NCBI RefSeq assembly: GCF_026342015.1 | Contig: NZ_JAPENL010000001.1 | Location: 930,001 to 994,000 of the forward strand | From: Micromonospora lupini | GTDB taxonomy: Bacteria; Actinomycetota; Actinomycetes; Mycobacteriales; Micromonosporaceae | DNA length: 64,000 bases | Direction: 5' to 3' | Shown here: in pieces, positions 49,171-57,436 of the stretch | Numbering within the stretch: position 1 is the first letter of the stretch | Layout: the number at the start of each line of letters is the position of its first letter | Notes under the pieces: generated by a model | What the model saw: the letters and a program-made list of their open reading frames with translations, nothing else | Databases searched by the model: none | Told to the model about the DNA's origin: nothing | Translations under genes and position numbers: made by a program

Positions 49171-50023
49171 GGTGAAGGTGATCACCCCGGGGCTGTTGCG
49201 GGACTGGGCGCTGCCGGTGCCTGTCGGCGGCAAGGAGAGCCGGGGCACCGTGCTCGTGATCGGCGGGTCCCGCTTCACCCCCGGGGCGGTCCTGCTCGCC
49301 GGGGTGGCCGCGCTGCGCGCCGGCGCCGGGGTGCTCCAGCTCGCCGCCGCCGAGTCCACCGCCGCCACGCTGAGCATCCAGGTGCCCGAGGCGCTTGTGG
49401 TCGGGCTCCCGGAGACCGCCGACGGCGCCGTCGCCGCCGACCAGGCAGGCCAACTCGGCGAGCTGGTGGGCGCCGCCGACGTGGTGGCCCTGGGCCCCGG
49501 CCTGAAGGGCATCGACGAGACCGGTCGGCTGCTGGAGCTCGTCCTGGAGGCGGCGGGCCCGCGCACCCCGCTGGTCCTCGACGCGTACGCCCTGGGCGCG
49601 CTCAGCCACGACCCGAAGCTGCTTGTCGGCTCGGGCCGCCCGGTGGTCCTCACCCCAAACGTCACCGAGGCCGGGCACCTGCTCGGGCGCGATCCGGGCG
49701 ACGACCTGGGCGCCGAGGCCGCCGAGCTGGCCGAACGGTACGAGGCCGTGGTCTCCCTCTACGGGCATGTGGCCGCCCCGGACGGGCGTGGCTGGCGGGA
49801 GGAGAGCGGGGACGCGGGTCTCGGCACGTCCGGCAGCGGAGACGTGCTCGCCGGCCTGCTGGCCGGGCTGCTCTCCCGGGGCGCCGAGCCGGCGCAGGCC
49901 GCCTGCTGGGGGGCGTTCGCGCACGCCGTGAGCGGCCAGCGGCTGATCCCCCGCTACGGCCGGATCGGTTTCCTGGCCCGGGAACTGCTCGACGAGATCC
50001 CGCGCACCCTGGCGACCGTCTGA
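49154..50023 (+). CDS. nnrD: ADP-dependent (S)-NAD(P)H-hydrate dehydratase
   Basis: 289 aa from the ATG at 49154 (GAGG upstream, overlapping the phosphatase gene). Ribokinase-like fold of the CARKD/NnrD family: RGTVLVIGGSRFTPGAVLLAGVAALRAGAGVLQLA, VVALGPGL, PLVLDAYALGAL, VVLTPNVTEAGHLLG and GTSGSGDVLAGLLAGLL. It repairs hydrated NAD(P)H by ADP-linked dehydration. Many bacteria fuse it to an NnrE epimerase; here only the dehydratase is present. Confidence 0.93.
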   Translation: MPNRSEVKVITPGLLRDWALPVPVGGKESRGTVLVIGGSRFTPGAVLLAGVAALRAGAGVLQLAAAESTAATLSIQVPEALVVGLPETADGAVAADQAGQLGELVGAADVVALGPGLKGIDETGRLLELVLEAAGPRTPLVLDAYALGALSHDPKLLVGSGRPVVLTPNVTEAGHLLGRDPGDDLGAEAAELAERYEAVVSLYGHVAAPDGRGWREESGDAGLGTSGSGDVLAGLLAGLLSRGAEPAQAACWGAFAHAVSGQRLIPRYGRIGFLARELLDEIPRTLATV

Positions 50024-50049
50024 TCGGGCGACTTCGGCCATATTCACCC

Positions 50050-50075
50050 GTTTCCCCAGCTCACCCTCGGGGTAC
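50050..50075 (+). promoter_or_regulatory. SigB-type promoter upstream of the hemerythrin gene
   Basis: GTTT-N16-GGGTAC (50050-50075) fits the actinobacterial SigB-type consensus GNNT-N14-16-GGGTA(C/T) and ends 34 nt before the hemerythrin start. General-stress control is inferred. Confidence 0.6.
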
Positions 50076-50108
50076 CGAACCGACACCAGACGAGCTACCA
50101 AGGGGGTC

Positions 50109-50615
50109 ATGCCGGTGTCGACAGATGCCATCGTCCTGCTCAAAGAGGACCACAAGGAGATGCGCCGCCTGTTCAAGGCCTTCCAGGACGCCGAAGAGGG
50201 GCCGGCGAGCAAGCGGCAGAAGCTCGTGGACCAGATCCTGGAGGCCCTCACGGTGCACACCTACCTGGAGAACGAGGTGATGTACCCGGAGGTCCGCCGG
50301 CTCCTGCCCGACCTGGAGGACGACATCCTCGAGTCGTACGAGGAACACCACGTCGCCGACGTGCTCTGCCTCGAACTGGCCGCCATGGACGCCGACGACG
50401 AGCGCTTCAACGCCAAGACGACCGTGTTGATCGAGAACGTCACCCACCACGTCGAGGAGGAAGAGGAGGAGTGGTTCCCCAAGGTCCGCGAGGCGTTGGG
50501 CCGTAAGCAACTCCAGGAGATCGGCGAGAAGATGATCGCGCTGCGCGCGGACGCGCCGCGTACCCCCACCCAGCCGAAGGCGATCAAGAAGGCACGCGAC
50601 GCGGTGACGGCCTGA
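50109..50615 (+). CDS. Hemerythrin-domain protein
   Basis: 168 aa. A four-helix hemerythrin-like bundle with the expected His/Glu iron ligands: [35 protein letters not shown] and [13 protein letters not shown]. The tail is Lys-rich. Such proteins carry a di-iron centre and are linked to peroxide, O2 or NO responses in actinobacteria. The SigB-type promoter upstream fits a stress role. A hairpin terminator follows. Confidence 0.9.
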   Translation: MPVSTDAIVLLKEDHKEMRRLFKAFQDAEEGPASKRQKLVDQILEALTVHTYLENEVMYPEVRRLLPDLEDDILESYEEHHVADVLCLELAAMDADDERFNAKTTVLIENVTHHVEEEEEEWFPKVREALGRKQLQEIGEKMIALRADAPRTPTQPKAIKKARDAVTA

Positions 50616-50628
50616 GCCCACCACCCTC

Positions 50629-50665
50629 CGACGAGGGGCCCGGCGCGATGCCGGGTCCCTCGTCG
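50629..50665 (+). terminator. Terminator of the hemerythrin gene
   Basis: CGACGAGGGGCCCGGC (50629-50644) and GCCGGGTCCCTCGTCG (50650-50665) pair over 16 positions with one G:T wobble and a GCGAT loop. Confidence 0.85.
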
Positions 50666-50754
50666 CGTACCGCGGATCAGTCGCCCGATCCCGGCTCGGC
50701 CATCGGACGTCGGTAGGTCGGCCGGGTCTGCCCCGGCCGGCCCCGGTAGGATCG

Positions 50755-50837
50755 GCGCGGGCCGTTACTGGCGCGTGGGGATGGAGAACCATCGGGGAGC
50801 GGCCCCGTCACACGGACGTTTGCCGAGCGCCTGGGCC
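50755..50837 (+). ncRNA. ZTP (pfl) riboswitch of glyA
   Basis: The conserved pfl features are present in order: GCCGTTACTGGCGC, a short hairpin (ATGG-AGAA-CCAT), CGGGGAGCG, and after a variable loop the closing GCGCCTGGGC at 50827-50836. The glyA ribosome site GGAGG lies 16 nt further on. ZTP riboswitches sense the folate-stress signal ZMP/ZTP and turn on one-carbon genes such as glyA; occlusion of the SD is the likely mechanism here. Confidence 0.9.
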
Positions 50838-50862
50838 TTCCCGCACGTCTGTTGGAGGTCGC

Positions 50863-52299
50863 ATGTCGCACAACGCCGAGTCCACCGCATTCCGGAGCGC
50901 CCTCGAGGTGATCCGGGCTGTCGAGCCGCGGGTGGCCGACGCCATCGGCGCCGAGCTGACCGACCAGCGGGAGTCGCTCAAGCTCATCGCCAGCGAGAAC
51001 TACGCCTCCCCGGCGACCCTGCTGGCCATGGGCAACTGGTTCAGCGACAAGTACGCCGAGGGCACCGTCGGCCGTCGCTTCTACGCCGGCTGCCAGAACG
51101 TCGACACCGTCGAGGCGCTCGCCGCCGAGCACGCCCGTGAGCTGTTCGGCGCGGCGCACGCGTACGTGCAGCCGCACTCGGGCATCGACGCCAACCTCGT
51201 CGCGTTCTGGGCGGTGCTCGCCGATCGGGTGGAGTCGCCCGCCCTGAAGAAGGCCCAGGTCCGCCAGGTCAACGACCTCACCGAGGCGGACTGGTTCGCG
51301 CTGCGCCGCGAGCTGGGCAACCAGCGGATGCTCGGCATGTCGCTGGACGCCGGCGGTCACCTCACCCACGGTTTCCGGCCGAACATCTCCGGCAAGATGT
51401 TCGACCAGCGCAGCTACGGCACCGACCTGGCGACCGGTCTGATCGACTACGACCGGGTCGCCGAGGCGGCCCGCGAGTTCAAGCCGCTGATCCTTGTCGG
51501 TGGCTACTCGGCGTACCCCCGCAAGGTGAACTTCCGGATCCTGCGGGAGATCGCCGACTCGGTCGGCGCCACCTTCATGGTCGACATGGCGCACTTCGCG
51601 GGCCTGGTGGCCGGCAAGGTCTTCACCGGCGACTTCGACCCGGTGCCGCACGCGCACATCGTCACCACCACCACCCACAAGTCGCTGCGCGGCCCGCGCG
51701 GCGGCATGGTGCTCTGCCAGCCGGAGCTGGCCGACCAGGTGGACCGGGGCTGCCCGATGGTGCTCGGCGGTCCGCTGCCGCACGTGATGGCCGCCAAGGC
51801 CGTCGCCCTCGCCGAGGCCCGCCGCCCCGACTTCGCCGACTACGCCCAGCGGATCGTGGACAACGCGCAGGCCCTCGCCGAGGGGCTGCTCCGCCGGGGC
51901 GCGACGCTTGTCACCGGCGGCACCGACAACCACCTGGTGCTCATCGACGTGTCCGGTTACGGGCTCACCGGCCGGCAGGCCGAGCAGGCCCTGCTGGACT
52001 CGGGCATCGTCACCAACCGCAACTCGGTCCCGCAGGACCCGAACGGCGCCTGGTACACGTCAGGCATCCGGATCGGCACCCCGGCGCTCACCACCCGGGG
52101 GCTGGGCACGGCCGAGATGGACCAGACCGCCGAGCTGATCCACACCGTGCTGACCCACACCACGGCCGGCGCCAACGCCGACGGCACCCCGTCCAAGGCG
52201 AAGTACACGCTCGACGCCGACCTGGCCGACAAGATCGCCCGCCAGGCCACCGACCTGCTGGCCCCCCACCCGCTCTACCCGGCCATCGACCTGGCCTGA
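50863..52299 (+). CDS. glyA: Serine hydroxymethyltransferase
   Basis: 478 aa with GGAGG 4 nt before the ATG. Family markers: [54 protein letters not shown], the PLP-binding segment [20 protein letters not shown] with the internal-aldimine Lys, and [29 protein letters not shown]. It interconverts serine and glycine, passing one carbon to tetrahydrofolate. It is longer than typical bacterial GlyA (~415-430 aa) because of an insertion around residues 120-180 ([24 protein letters not shown]), seen in an actinobacterial subgroup. A ZTP riboswitch precedes it. Confidence 0.96.
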   Translation: MSHNAESTAFRSALEVIRAVEPRVADAIGAELTDQRESLKLIASENYASPATLLAMGNWFSDKYAEGTVGRRFYAGCQNVDTVEALAAEHARELFGAAHAYVQPHSGIDANLVAFWAVLADRVESPALKKAQVRQVNDLTEADWFALRRELGNQRMLGMSLDAGGHLTHGFRPNISGKMFDQRSYGTDLATGLIDYDRVAEAAREFKPLILVGGYSAYPRKVNFRILREIADSVGATFMVDMAHFAGLVAGKVFTGDFDPVPHAHIVTTTTHKSLRGPRGGMVLCQPELADQVDRGCPMVLGGPLPHVMAAKAVALAEARRPDFADYAQRIVDNAQALAEGLLRRGATLVTGGTDNHLVLIDVSGYGLTGRQAEQALLDSGIVTNRNSVPQDPNGAWYTSGIRIGTPALTTRGLGTAEMDQTAELIHTVLTHTTAGANADGTPSKAKYTLDADLADKIARQATDLLAPHPLYPAIDLA

Positions 52300-52339
52300 C
52301 GGTCGCGCCGGCCGGGCGGCCGGTGGCACTCGCCCCGAC

Positions 52340-52387
52340 GAGCGGTATACCGCAGAGTCATAGTTATGACTCTGCGGTATACCGCTC
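52340..52387. repeat. 46-nt palindromic element, copy 2 (with one extra paired base per side)
   Basis: A perfect 23-bp inverted repeat with a 2-nt centre (52340-52362 and 52365-52387). The inner 46 nt align base for base with the element at 7334; at stem position 12 the pair is G:C here and T:A there, keeping the stem. It follows glyA and faces the convergent small gene, so it may terminate both. Confidence 0.85.
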
Positions 52388-52418
52388 ACCTGTGTGACCG
52401 CCCCGGCGGGCGGTGGGG

Positions 52419-52679
52419 TCAGTTCAGGGGACGCTTGAGGTGATAGCGGTGGACCTCGGTGCTGCCCTGGACGTTGTTCACGTCCTCGGCGGCCGAGACC
52501 AGCTCCCAACCCTCCCGGCCAGCGCGGTTGAGGTGCGCGATGGCCGTGTCGCCGTAGGCGGTGATGTCCTTGCGCGACCCGTCCGGGCCGTACCAGACGA
52601 ACGAGACGGTGAAATTGCGGCCCTGTCCCTGATAGCGGCGGACGAGCAAGGCGTACTCCCAGGCAACCATGCGGCCCAT
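52419..52679 (-). CDS. DUF4177-like small protein coupled to the hpgT-like gene
   Basis: 86 aa. ATG at 52679 shares TAATG with the aminotransferase stop, so translation is coupled; an internal ATG at 52670 is the alternative. WEYALLVRRYQGQGRNFTV followed by LNRAGREGWELVSAAEDV matches the DUF4177 pattern of small alpha/beta proteins with a C-terminal GWELV motif. Function unknown; translational coupling suggests it is expressed with the aminotransferase. Confidence 0.8.
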   Translation of the reverse strand: MGRMVAWEYALLVRRYQGQGRNFTVSFVWYGPDGSRKDITAYGDTAIAHLNRAGREGWELVSAAEDVNNVQGSTEVHRYHLKRPLN

Positions 52680-54007
52680 TATGACCGTCCACGCAGGAGC
52701 TCGTCGGTGATGAGGGCGGCGAGCCGGTCCAACCCCCTGTCGATCTGCTCGGGCGTCACCGCGCTCACCGACAACCGCAGCGCGCACACCGGCGCCGTGT
52801 CGTCGTAGAAGTGCGCCATCGGCGTCCAGAGCACCCCGTAGTCCCGCGCCGAGCGGTCCAGCAGCGCGTCGTCGACAGCGAACGGCACTGTCACCACCAC
52901 GAAGAACCCGCCGGCCGGCACCGTCCACCGCACCGCCGCCGGCCGGCCCGGCCGGTCCGGGAAACGCCGGGCCAGCCCGGCGACCAGATGACGCAGATTG
53001 CGGGCGTACGCGGCCCGCTCCCGGGAGTTCGCGGGCACCAGGCTGCACCCGTGCTCCAACAGCCGCCCACCGATCACCGCCTGCGCGATCGGCGAGGTGT
53101 TCACAGTGACCATGCTCTTGATCATCGCAAGCTGGTCGGCCAGCGGGCCGACCCGGCCGTCCGGCCCGGCCACCCGCTGGTCGGCGACCACGTAACCGAC
53201 CCGCGCCCCGGGCAGCACGGTCTTGGCGAACGAGCCGAGGTAGACCACCCGACGCTCGGTGTCCAGCGCCTTGAGGGTCGGTGGACGCGGCCCGTCGTCG
53301 ACCGGGAACAGCCCGTACGGGTTGTCCTCCAGCAGCAGCAGGTCCTCCTCGGCGGCCAGCGCCAACAGCCGCCGCCGATCGGCGACGTCGATGCTGACCC
53401 CGGACGGGTTGGCGAAGTCCGGCAGCACGTAGCAGGCGCGCGGCCGGCGACCCGACGCCCGGGCCCTCCGCGCCTGCGCCCGCAGGTCGGCCAGGTCCAC
53501 CCCGGACGGTCCACCGGCGACCGGCCACACCGGCAGGTCCACCAGCCGGGCCGCCCCGGTCAGCCCGACGTAGGTCGGGGCGACCGCCAGCAACACGTCC
53601 GCCGGGCCGGCCCGCAACGCCCGCAGCACCAGGAACATTGCCTCCTGGCAGCCGACGGTCACCACGACGGCCTCCGGGTCGACAGTGATCCCCTCGTCGA
53701 CCGCGAGGTTGCGGGCGACGAGGTGGTGCACGATGCCCTTGGTCCGGCCGTACTGCAGCAGCAGCCGCCGCGCCTGCTCGGGCGTGTGCCCCCGCTCGTC
53801 GACGAGGTGCCTGTGGAACGTGTCCAGGTGCCGGTGCACCGCCGCGACGTCGAAGAACTCCTCGTACGGCCGCCCGGCCGCGAGCGACACCGCCGCCGGA
53901 TAGCGTTCGGACACCTCGTTGAGGAAGTTCATCGAGGTCAGCGCCGGGTCGCCAAGCGCGGGGTGCAGGTCGGCGACGCTCAGGTCGACCGGCTCGGTAG
54001 CGGTCAC
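52679..54007 (-). CDS. hpgT: HpgT-like PLP aminotransferase (hydroxyphenylglycine-type)
   Basis: 442 aa, GTG start. Fold-type I aminotransferase: MNFLNEVSERYPAAVSLAAGRPYEEFF, YGRTKGIVHHLVARNLAVDEGI, VVVTVGCQEAMFLVLRAL, DFANPSGVSI, LEDNPYGLF and GSFAKTVLPGARVGY with PLP Lys262. The phrases MNFLNEV, RPYEEFFD and KSMVTVNTSP follow HpgT, the aminotransferase that makes 4-hydroxy- or 3,5-dihydroxyphenylglycine in glycopeptide antibiotic pathways. It lies 3 nt downstream of a hydroxymandelate-oxidase-like gene, the preceding step. HpgT typically uses tyrosine as amino donor. Alternative: a generic LysN-like enzyme; gene context favours HpgT. Confidence 0.85.
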   Translation of the reverse strand: MTATEPVDLSVADLHPALGDPALTSMNFLNEVSERYPAAVSLAAGRPYEEFFDVAAVHRHLDTFHRHLVDERGHTPEQARRLLLQYGRTKGIVHHLVARNLAVDEGITVDPEAVVVTVGCQEAMFLVLRALRAGPADVLLAVAPTYVGLTGAARLVDLPVWPVAGGPSGVDLADLRAQARRARASGRRPRACYVLPDFANPSGVSIDVADRRRLLALAAEEDLLLLEDNPYGLFPVDDGPRPPTLKALDTERRVVYLGSFAKTVLPGARVGYVVADQRVAGPDGRVGPLADQLAMIKSMVTVNTSPIAQAVIGGRLLEHGCSLVPANSRERAAYARNLRHLVAGLARRFPDRPGRPAAVRWTVPAGGFFVVVTVPFAVDDALLDRSARDYGVLWTPMAHFYDDTAPVCALRLSVSAVTPEQIDRGLDRLAALITDELLRGRS

Positions 54008-54010
54008 GAC

Positions 54011-55126
54011 TCAGCCCACCGCGAGCGTACGCAGCTCGGCCGCCGCCGCCGGGTCGGCGCAGCCGGCCAGTGTGAGGGCGTCGCGTACCTCGTCGGCGAG
54101 CAACGCCAACGCGTCCCGCGCGCCGCGCTGCCCGCCGACTGCCAGCGCCCAGAGCAACGGACGACCCACCAGGACGCCCGCCGCGCCCAACGCCAGCGCC
54201 CGTAGCACGTCGGTGCCCCCACGGATGCCGCTGTCCAGCAGCACCTGAGCAGCGTCGCCGACGGCGTCCACGACCTCCGGCAGCATGGTGACGCTTGCCG
54301 GCGCCCCGTCCAACTGACGCCCACCGTGGTTGGACACCACCACCGCGTCCGCCCCGATCCGCACCGCCTCGACCGCGTCGCGGGGATCCAGCACGCCCTT
54401 GACGACGAGCGGCAGGTCGACGTGTTCCCGCAGCCAGGCCAGATCCGTCCAGCGCAGGGCCGACTCGAACGACGCGTCGGTGTGCGCGGCGATCCCGGAC
54501 ACACCGGGGGCGCCGGCGTGCGCCAGCGCGTCCCGGCCGTGCGGCAGGTTGGCGGCGACCACGTCGGCCGGGAGGCGGAACGCGTTGCGCAGGTCGCGTG
54601 GGCGTCGACCGAGCACCGGAACGTCCACGGTGACCACCAGCGCGTGGCAGCCCGCCGCGACGACCCGGTCCAGCAGATCGCGGACCAGCGCCCGCTCCCG
54701 CAGCCAGTAGAGCTGGAACCAGACCTCCGCGCCGGCCGCGGTGATCTCCTCGATCGGCGTGCTGCTCAACGTGCTCGCCAGATACGGCACGCCTGCCGCG
54801 CCCGCCGCCGCCGCGAGGCCCAGTTCCCCGTCCGGGTGCACGAGCCGCTGGTACGCCATCGGCGCCACCCCGACCGGCATCGCGTACGGCCGGCCGAGCA
54901 GCCGGGCGTCGAGGTCCACGGTGTGGCTGCCGCGCAGCACCCGGGGCAGCACTGCCACCCGGTCCAACGCGGCACGGTTGGCGGCCAGGGTCACCTCGGC
55001 CGCGCTGCCGCCGGCGACGTAGTCCCACACGTCCGGGGCCAGCACCGCCCTCGCCCGCTGTGCGTAGTCGGCGAACGTCACGGCAGGCGCCCCGGTCGGC
55101 AGGTCGGCCAGCACCGGCTCAGCCAC
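54011..55126 (-). CDS. hmo: 4-hydroxymandelate oxidase-like FMN enzyme
   Basis: 371 aa from the GTG at 55126, which overlaps the hydrolase stop by 8 nt. It is an FMN alpha-hydroxy-acid oxidase: VWDYVAGGSAAEVTLAAN, PVGVAPMAYQRLVHPDGELGLA, WFQLYWLRERALVRDLL (Tyr140), VDVPVLGRRPRDLRN, LPLVVKGVL (Lys243), VVSNHGGRQLDG (His267, Arg270), GGTDVLRALALGA. The pattern matches Hmo, which oxidises 4-hydroxymandelate to 4-hydroxybenzoylformate. That product is the substrate for the HpgT-type neighbour. Other substrates in the family (lactate, glycolate) are possible, but the pairing argues for an arylglycine route. Confidence 0.87.
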   Translation of the reverse strand: MAEPVLADLPTGAPAVTFADYAQRARAVLAPDVWDYVAGGSAAEVTLAANRAALDRVAVLPRVLRGSHTVDLDARLLGRPYAMPVGVAPMAYQRLVHPDGELGLAAAAGAAGVPYLASTLSSTPIEEITAAGAEVWFQLYWLRERALVRDLLDRVVAAGCHALVVTVDVPVLGRRPRDLRNAFRLPADVVAANLPHGRDALAHAGAPGVSGIAAHTDASFESALRWTDLAWLREHVDLPLVVKGVLDPRDAVEAVRIGADAVVVSNHGGRQLDGAPASVTMLPEVVDAVGDAAQVLLDSGIRGGTDVLRALALGAAGVLVGRPLLWALAVGGQRGARDALALLADEVRDALTLAGCADPAAAAELRTLAVG

Positions 55127-56147
55127 CGCGCACCCCCGCGTCGGCCGACGCGGCACCCGGACCAGCGCCGGCCGGGCCAGCGCCAGCCGGGCCGGCGGGC
55201 GGTTCGTTCCGCAGCGGCGGGAGCCCGAAGCGTTCCCGCAGGAACGCCGCCGCGCGGTGCTGTGCCCGCCGGCCGTCGGTGAAGACGCCGGGCATCGCGA
55301 AGAACCCGTGGATCATCTGCGGATAGTGGTCGAGGCGGGTGGGCACACCGGCGGCGCGCAGCCGCTGCGCGTAGCGCTGCCCCTCGGCGCACAGCGGGTC
55401 CAGCTCGGCGGTGACCACAAGCGCCGGAGGCAGGCCGGCCAGGTCGTCGGCGAGCAGCGGCGACGCCAGCGGATCCCGGGAGTGCTCCGCGTCGGCCAGG
55501 TAGTGCGTGCGGTACCACGCCACCGACCGGCGGTTGAACAGCGCGGGGTCGTCGTCGACCGGGCCGGACGGCTCGCCGCTGACGTCGGTGTTCGGATAGA
55601 CCAGGAGCTGCGCCACGAGCGCGGGCCCGTCCGAGCGGCAGAGCAGGCTCACCGCCGCGGCGAGGTTCCCGCCCGCGCTGTCACCGCCCACCGCCAGCCG
55701 GGTCGGGTCCACCCCGAACAGGTGGGCGTTCCCGGCGATCCACACGGTGGCGGCGTGGCAGTCGTCCACCGCGGCGGGAAAGGGGTGCTCCGGGGCCAGT
55801 CGGTAGCCGACGGTCACCACCTGGCATCCCACCGCGTTGGCGAGTCGTCGGCAGATGCCGTCGGCGGTGTCGATGCTGCCGAGCGTCCACCCGCCGCCGA
55901 AGAAGTACAGCAGGGTGGGCAGCGGCCCCGGCCCGGCCGGCCGGTACACCCGGATCGGCAGGTCTCCGTCGGGGCCGGGGATGCGCTCGTCGCGTACCTC
56001 GGCGACCTGCTCGACCGCGCCGCCACCGGCGCGGATCGCGACCAGGTCCGCGGCGCGCGCCTCGGTCAGGGTCTGCGTGTACAGCGGCGGCGTGCCGGCC
56101 GCGGCGCGGGCCGCGCGGTAGGCCGCCACCTCCGGGTGCAGGGCCAT
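55119..56147 (-). CDS. HSL-family alpha/beta hydrolase
   Basis: 342 aa with GGGAGA upstream. Nucleophile Ser157 in GGDSAGGNLAA, Asp in TAELDPLCAEG and His in MIHGFFAM complete the triad. The oxyanion motif HGGGW is altered: YFFGGGW has Phe83 where the conserved His is expected. HSL-type enzymes hydrolyse small esters and lactones. In this run it may cleave an ester or thioester of the product or serve as an accessory enzyme. Ends in a Gly/Ala/Pro-rich tail overlapping the next gene. Confidence 0.88.
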   Translation of the reverse strand: MALHPEVAAYRAARAAAGTPPLYTQTLTEARAADLVAIRAGGGAVEQVAEVRDERIPGPDGDLPIRVYRPAGPGPLPTLLYFFGGGWTLGSIDTADGICRRLANAVGCQVVTVGYRLAPEHPFPAAVDDCHAATVWIAGNAHLFGVDPTRLAVGGDSAGGNLAAAVSLLCRSDGPALVAQLLVYPNTDVSGEPSGPVDDDPALFNRRSVAWYRTHYLADAEHSRDPLASPLLADDLAGLPPALVVTAELDPLCAEGQRYAQRLRAAGVPTRLDHYPQMIHGFFAMPGVFTDGRRAQHRAAAFLRERFGLPPLRNEPPAGPAGAGPAGAGPGAASADAGVRGG

Positions 56148-56157
56148 GCGGGTCTCC

Positions 56158-57369
56158 CTATCCGCCGGTGCTGACCAGCAGCTTGTCGATGCCGCGCAGG
56201 AAGAGACTGCCGCTGTACGTCGGGGTCTCGGTGACCGCGAGCCGGGGGAACCTGGCGAACAGGCGGGGCAGGGCGAGGCGGCCCTCCAGCCGGGACACCG
56301 CCGCGCCGAGGCAGAAGTGCAGGCCCACCCCGAACGCCAGCGACGGTGGGCCGGGGCGGGTGGGGTCGAAGACGTCCGGGTCGGGGAACCGCGCCGGGTC
56401 CCGGTTGGCGGCCCCGATGATGATGAGCACGTTGTCGTCCCGGGCGACAGGCACGCCGGCCAGCACGGTGTCCTCCGGCGCGGCCCGGGCGAGGAAGTGC
56501 ACGGGGCTCTGCAGCCGCAGCACCTCGTCGACGCAGCCCCGGGCGAGGTCGTCGTCGGTGGGCAGCGCGGTGACCGCCCCCGGATGGTCCAGCAGCAGGG
56601 GCAGGCCGTTGCTGAACATGTAGACGGTGGTGACGAAGCTGGCGTTGAACAGGACGATCAGGTTGCTGATCAGCTCCTCCTCGGTCAGCTCCACCTCACC
56701 CGAGCCGACGGCCTCCACCAGGCCGCTGATCAGGTCCTCCCCGGGCGTACGGCGGCGGTGGGCCAGCAACTCCCGGTAGAACGCCCGCAGCTCCTGCGCC
56801 GCCGTGTTCGCGGCGGCCAGCCGCTGCGGGGTCTTCCCGGCCACGTCCAGGAACTCGTCGATCCGCTCCACCCGGTCCCGGTACCAGGGCAGCTCCCCCG
56901 CCGGGATGCCGATGAACTCCGCCATCACCAGGGCGGGAATGGGGTACGCGAAGTCGGCCACGAAGTCGACGACACCGTCACCGGCGTCGGCCATCCGGTC
57001 CAGCAGCTCGTCGACGACCCGTAGGATCACCGGCTCCAACGCGCCGAGGCGGCGCGGGGTAAAGGTGCGGGAGAAGACGTGCCGCATCCGGGTGTGGTCG
57101 GGCGGGTTGATGAACATCATCGAGGTCTGGAAGGTCTGCAGGATCTCGTGGTCCTCCCAGCCCGGCGGGGGCTGCTTGGTCCACTGCGGATCGCGCAGCA
57201 GCCCGTCGATCAGGTCGTAGCCGACCGCAACCGCCGCCACCGTACGGTGCTCGGCACGCGGGGGCACGGCGCTGACCGGCCCGAGCCTGTGCAACTCGGC
57301 GTACCACGGGTACGGATTCTGGCGGCCCTCTTCGCTGTACAGGCCGGTGAGCAGGTCCTGCACCGTCAC
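56158..57369 (-). CDS. Cytochrome P450 lacking the I-helix acid
   Basis: 403 aa, GTG start with GGAGGAGAACGTC. Heme-ligand Cys353 in LAFGVGLHFCLGAAVSRLE; K-helix EVLR (ExxR) in DEVLRLQSPVHFLAR; meander PFNPDP-like RFPDPDVFDPTR. The I-helix reads FNASFVTTV: Val246 stands where (E/D) precedes Thr and Ser244 replaces Gly, so the canonical acid-Thr pair for O2 activation is missing. It is a soluble bacterial type P450 with an unknown substrate, expected to be part of the same run as the Hmo/HpgT genes. Confidence 0.9.
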   Translation of the reverse strand: MTVQDLLTGLYSEEGRQNPYPWYAELHRLGPVSAVPPRAEHRTVAAVAVGYDLIDGLLRDPQWTKQPPPGWEDHEILQTFQTSMMFINPPDHTRMRHVFSRTFTPRRLGALEPVILRVVDELLDRMADAGDGVVDFVADFAYPIPALVMAEFIGIPAGELPWYRDRVERIDEFLDVAGKTPQRLAAANTAAQELRAFYRELLAHRRRTPGEDLISGLVEAVGSGEVELTEEELISNLIVLFNASFVTTVYMFSNGLPLLLDHPGAVTALPTDDDLARGCVDEVLRLQSPVHFLARAAPEDTVLAGVPVARDDNVLIIIGAANRDPARFPDPDVFDPTRPGPPSLAFGVGLHFCLGAAVSRLEGRLALPRLFARFPRLAVTETPTYSGSLFLRGIDKLLVSTGG

Positions 57370-57436
57370 GACGTTCTCCTCCCCAGGATGTCGGCGCCCG
57401 GGGGCAGCGGGATCGTCCGCCGCCCCCGGGCCGGTG

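Noticed and set aside
52340..52387. Insertion-sequence end or transposon inverted repeat
   Set aside because: No transposase, no target-site duplication; a short self-complementary unit with a related copy at 7334 fits a palindromic repeat better.
52680..55028. Very long minus-strand frame running upstream from the DUF4177-like protein
   Set aside because: It runs through the hpgT and hmo genes in another frame; only its last 86 residues have sensible composition.
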